A stretch of 64,000 nt of DNA from assembly GCF_900115925.1 (NCBI RefSeq), contig NZ_FOYF01000002.1, positions 406,194-470,193 of the forward strand, given 5' to 3'. The notes under the pieces were generated by a model that searched no databases, had not been told where the DNA came from, and saw only the letters and a list, made by a program, of their open reading frames with translations. Both the position numbers and the translations under genes were made by a program. Each line of letters opens with the position of its first letter. Position 1 is the stretch's first letter. This document shows positions 61,167 to 64,000 of this stretch, piece after piece. The DNA is from Bacillus sp. cl95. GTDB lineage: Bacteria; Bacillota; Bacilli; Bacillales; Cytobacillaceae.

Positions 61167-61799
61167 GTGGATTTTTTAAAAGAGTGGGTCACGAATATCA
61201 TTCTATTTATTTTGTTAGCAACTGTAATCGATATGTTGCTTCCAAGTTCAAAGATGCAAAAGTACACAAAGATTGTTACAGGTTTACTCTTGATCGCCAT
61301 CATCCTTACCCCTGTGTTAAAACTTTTATCGCATGATTTTGAAGCCAATTTGTCTTCCATTCCAAATTTTAAAAGCCCTGACGAAAAAAATATGAAAAAT
61401 TTGATAGAAATGCAGAAAAAAGAAATACAAGCCTCTCAACATGCATATATTTTAGAACAGATGGCTGTCCAACTAAAAAAGGACGTGGAAGAGGAGTTGA
61501 TGAATCAATACGGATTAGAGATTGCTCATATCGACATTCAAACAGACGGGCAAAATCATCAAACTTTCCCGGATAACCTTCAAAAGGTATCGGTTCTCCT
61601 AAAAGGGAGTGGCGAAGAAACTGAAACGGTTGAAGCTGTCAAACAAGTTGAAATCAACACTGAAAAACCTCTTTCATCAAACAAGGTGACAGACCAATCA
61701 AGACAAGTTGCAGCAATGTTGTCCGAAAAATGGAATGTACAGGAAAAGACCATCGACGTCATGATCGAAGGAGGGATAGAAAAGAAAGATGGATATTAA
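61167..61799 (+). CDS. spoIIIAF: Stage III sporulation protein SpoIIIAF
   Basis: 210 residues with two N-terminal helices (about 5-24 and 36-57) and a ring-building external domain (about 100-205), including LKKDVEEELMNQYGLEIAHI. I chose GTG 61167, with GGGGG eight bases upstream, over GTG 61158, which overlaps it. It overlaps spoIIIAG by 11 bases. Confidence 0.9.
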   Translation: MDFLKEWVTNIILFILLATVIDMLLPSSKMQKYTKIVTGLLLIAIILTPVLKLLSHDFEANLSSIPNFKSPDEKNMKNLIEMQKKEIQASQHAYILEQMAVQLKKDVEEELMNQYGLEIAHIDIQTDGQNHQTFPDNLQKVSVLLKGSGEETETVEAVKQVEINTEKPLSSNKVTDQSRQVAAMLSEKWNVQEKTIDVMIEGGIEKKDGY

Positions 61800-62457
61800 A
61801 AATGGTTTTCAGAATTGGATAAAGAAACTTCTGGAAAAAGATGGACATCCAGATCCTAGAAAGGGGAAATTTCAATATCTTCTCCTGGCATTGGCTATCG
61901 GAGCAGCTATCATGCTGATCAGCAACTTGTTTGGAAATAACAATGTGGATCCGAATAGCACAACAATGCCTGTTTATCAAAATGAAAAAACTAGTGGAGA
62001 GGATGTCGAAGTGTTTGGGCAGAAAAAATCTTCCGAGCATAAGACAATCTCTGATTATGAACATTCTTATGAAACGCAATTGAAGGATGCTTTGGAAACG
62101 ATTCTCGGAGTAGATGATGTTACGGTTGTAGTGAACATCGATTCTACAGAGAAGAAAATATTGGAGAAGAATAAAGTCTCAAAATCACAAACAACGGATG
62201 AAACGGATCGTGAAGGTGGACAACGTAAGGTACAGGATACCTCTGAGGATCAGCAAATTGTTATCATCCGAAATGGAGAAAAAGAGGTTCCGATTGTCAT
62301 AGAAACAAAAAAACCCGAGATTCGTGGGGTTCTTGTAGTCGCTCGTGGTGCAGACAATATACAAGTGAAAAAATGGATTATCGAATCAGTGACAAGGGCA
62401 TTGGATGTTCCTAGCCATCGCGTCGCTGTTATGCCTAAAAAATCTAAGGGGGATTAA
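61789..62457 (+). CDS. spoIIIAG: Stage III sporulation protein SpoIIIAG
   Basis: 222 residues with one membrane helix (about 32-48) and an external ring-building-motif domain. The insertion-rich part (EKNKVSKSQTTDETDREGGQ) matches the beta-ring insertion known from SpoIIIAG, which forms a large 30-subunit ring. The C-terminal VPSHRVAVMPKKSKGD is family-typical. A GGAGGG lies inside spoIIIAF before the ATG. Confidence 0.94.
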   Translation: MDIKNGFQNWIKKLLEKDGHPDPRKGKFQYLLLALAIGAAIMLISNLFGNNNVDPNSTTMPVYQNEKTSGEDVEVFGQKKSSEHKTISDYEHSYETQLKDALETILGVDDVTVVVNIDSTEKKILEKNKVSKSQTTDETDREGGQRKVQDTSEDQQIVIIRNGEKEVPIVIETKKPEIRGVLVVARGADNIQVKKWIIESVTRALDVPSHRVAVMPKKSKGD

Positions 62458-62460
62458 TCA

Positions 62461-63015
62461 ATGCTATTAAAAAAACAAACGGTTTGGTTATTAACGATGT
62501 TAAGTTTGGTTGTGGTTCTATCTGTCTATTACATTACTTCACCAGAACAAAAAGGCCAAGATTTTGCAGCCATTCAAGACAAGGTAGAAGAAAAGGGTAA
62601 GAAAGACGGAGCAGTAACGGAATCAGAAGATGGTAAAACGGTCATTTCCGGAATCTCAAGCGATGAAGCGTTTGAAACTTTGCGTTTACAACTAGAAGAT
62701 CAACGTAATGCTCAGAAAGAGGAATTGGAAGAGGTTCTAGCTTCTACAGACCTGCCTACGGATAAAAGAAACGATGCATATGAGCAAATGGAAAAACTAA
62801 ATGACGTTGCCAATACAGAGCAAATTTTAGAAACAACAATTAAGACAATGGGTTATGATGACGCTCTTGTACGTGTTGACGGAGAGCATATCAAGGTAAC
62901 TGTAAAGTCCAAGAAGAAGCATTCTCCTACAGCAGCAAACGATATCATTCAGCTTGTTAGAACTGAAATTGGAGAAATGAGAACAGTTGCTGTTGAGTTC
63001 AAGCCAGCAAAATAA
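62461..63015 (+). CDS. spoIIIAH: Stage III sporulation protein SpoIIIAH
   Basis: 184 residues: one membrane helix (about 8-26), a charged linker, and a YscJ/FliF-like ring-building domain (about 70-184) that binds SpoIIQ from the forespore side. AAGGGGG lies before the ATG. Last gene of the operon, followed by a terminator. Confidence 0.94.
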   Translation: MLLKKQTVWLLTMLSLVVVLSVYYITSPEQKGQDFAAIQDKVEEKGKKDGAVTESEDGKTVISGISSDEAFETLRLQLEDQRNAQKEELEEVLASTDLPTDKRNDAYEQMEKLNDVANTEQILETTIKTMGYDDALVRVDGEHIKVTVKSKKKHSPTAANDIIQLVRTEIGEMRTVAVEFKPAK

Positions 63016-63024
63016 ATAATTTTC

Positions 63025-63060
63025 AAAGGCAAAGGAGTAAAATAAATCCTTTGCCTTTTT
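63025..63060 (+). terminator. Terminator after spoIIIAH
   Basis: AAAGGCAAAGGA pairs with TCCTTTGCCTTT around a ten-base loop, followed by TT. Confidence 0.88.
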
Positions 63061-63220
63061 AGCTTTTTAATATAAAAATCTTAAATCGGTAGACTAAAGA
63101 TGAATGCTTAAAAGAAAAATGGTACAGTGGAATATGAAGACTTGTATTGAACTTTCATCATAAATTATCGTATAGTATTAGTATCTAGTCATAATAATGT
63201 TGATCAAGGGGTGCTTTAAC

Positions 63221-63730
63221 TTGTTAAAAGTACAAGAAATTAGAGAATTGATAAAGCTAGTAGACAACTCAAGCATTGATGAATTTGTATACGAAAATGA
63301 TGGTTCTAAAATCCAAATGAAGAAAAACGCTCAAGGGACTGTAATGGTTGCAGCACCATCAGTTGTTCAAGCTCCAATCGAGACTGCACCTGTTCAAATC
63401 AGAACAGAAGCTCCCGTAGCAAAAACGGAAGTGAAAGCAGAAGAAGCAAAAACTGAAACAAAAGTGGTAGCGGAAGCAGATACTTCTAATCTTCACAAAA
63501 TCACTTCACCAATGGTAGGAACATACTACGAATCTCCATCACCAGATGCCGATGTATATGTAAAAGCTGGTAGCAAAGTTTCTAAGGATTCCATCGTTTG
63601 TATCGTTGAAGCAATGAAATTATTCAATGAAATTGAAGCTGAAATAAATGGCGAAATCGTAGAAGTACTTGTGAAAAATGGTCAACTAGTAGAATACGGG
63701 CAGCCGTTATTTTTAGTGAAGCCGGAATAA
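63221..63730 (+). CDS. accB: Acetyl-CoA carboxylase biotin carboxyl carrier protein AccB
   Basis: 169 residues: N-terminal helix ([20 protein letters not shown]), an alanine/threonine/glutamate-rich flexible linker (about 45-95), and a biotinyl domain with the biotin-accepting lysine in [15 protein letters not shown] near residue 135. It carries biotin for fatty-acid synthesis. I chose TTG 63221, with AAGGGG nine bases upstream and the conserved protein start, over TTG 63197. Co-transcribed with accC, 15 bases downstream. Confidence 0.96.
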   Translation: MLKVQEIRELIKLVDNSSIDEFVYENDGSKIQMKKNAQGTVMVAAPSVVQAPIETAPVQIRTEAPVAKTEVKAEEAKTETKVVAEADTSNLHKITSPMVGTYYESPSPDADVYVKAGSKVSKDSIVCIVEAMKLFNEIEAEINGEIVEVLVKNGQLVEYGQPLFLVKPE

Positions 63731-63745
63731 GGGGCGATAACAGGT

Positions 63746-64000
63746 ATGATAAAGAAACTGTTAATTGCAAATCGAGGAGAAATTGCAGTTCGAATCATTC
63801 GAGCTTGCCGAGAAATGGGTATTGAGTCTGTAGCTGTTTTTTCAGAAGCTGATCGTGAATCCCTTCATGTTCAATTAGCTGATGAGGCTTACTGTATTGG
63901 TCCAACGGCTTCAAAGGATAGCTACCTAAATACAACGAATATTATTAGCGTCGCTAAACTTACAGGTTGCGATGCCATCCATCCAGGATATGGTTTTTTA
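63746..64000 (+). CDS. accC: Acetyl-CoA carboxylase biotin carboxylase AccC (3' end outside window)
   Basis: The first 85 codons are present and run off the right edge. The N-terminal domain of biotin carboxylase is clear: [20 protein letters not shown] near residues 3-22, [20 protein letters not shown] and AIHPGYGFL at the end. It carboxylates the biotin on AccB with ATP and bicarbonate. AGGGG lies about ten bases before the ATG. Confidence 0.95.
   Translation, partial: MIKKLLIANRGEIAVRIIRACREMGIESVAVFSEADRESLHVQLADEAYCIGPTASKDSYLNTTNIISVAKLTGCDAIHPGYGFL

Overview
The window is chromosomal DNA of an endospore-forming, low-GC Gram-positive bacterium of the family Bacillaceae. Gene order follows the Bacillus subtilis yqfZ to accBC segment almost step by step: yqfZ, yqgB, yqgC, sodA, yqgE, pbpA, pst, yqgN, yqgQ, glcK, yqgS to yqgZ, comG, yqzE, yqhG, yqhH, gcvT-gcvPA-gcvPB, yqhL to yqhT, efp, spoIIIA, accB, accC. 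Sporulation genes, strong AGGAGG-type ribosome binding sites, frequent TTG/GTG starts and AT-rich spacers all agree. The species cannot be named from the window alone. Gene symbols are assigned by motif and by this order, from memory and without database search.

Region by region: 1-4560 holds a cut-off LysM-type protein, a methyl-accepting chemotaxis-like receptor with a candidate PhoP box, two membrane proteins and an Fnr-type regulator with a C-terminal cysteine cluster. 4900-9400 holds sodA, an MFS protein and a class B penicillin-binding protein. 9700-14270 is the phosphate uptake operon pstS-pstC-pstA-pstB-phoU behind a PhoP box of TTTACA-like hexamers at exact 11-bp steps. Two small membrane proteins face it from the other strand. 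15500-18100 is a three-gene insertion (DUF4912 protein, family 4 glycosyltransferase, unknown protein) that breaks the conserved order and is the best candidate for an undescribed system. 18150-30640 holds rpmG, folate, lactate, glucokinase, lipoteichoic-acid-synthase-like, murein peptidase and lipoprotein genes. 30690-37570 holds a COG2345-type regulator, mgsR and the seven-gene comG pseudopilus operon with aroK and yqzE. 37630-44510 has yqhG, the SNF2 helicase yqhH, and the glycine cleavage operon behind a tandem glycine riboswitch. 45260-56400 contains yqhL, lipM, a B12-dependent ribonucleotide reductase with two NrdR boxes, splB, yqhO to yqhT, aroQ and efp. 56560-64000 contains a SIMPL protein, spoIIIAA to spoIIIAH behind a sigma-E promoter, and accB with the start of accC.

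The spacers carry many short non-coding repeats. One family has GGCTC/T...GAGCC-type ends. Two copies have perfect 8-bp target duplications, and three more have 6/8 or 7/8 matches. A second repeat type begins TGTCTAGCTCCAGCGCC. They sit right after stop codons and terminators, upstream of comGA and of spoIIIAA, and account for most stretches without genes. Other points of interest are an apparent ATT start codon for spoIIIAD and uncertain starts for comGA and comGF.
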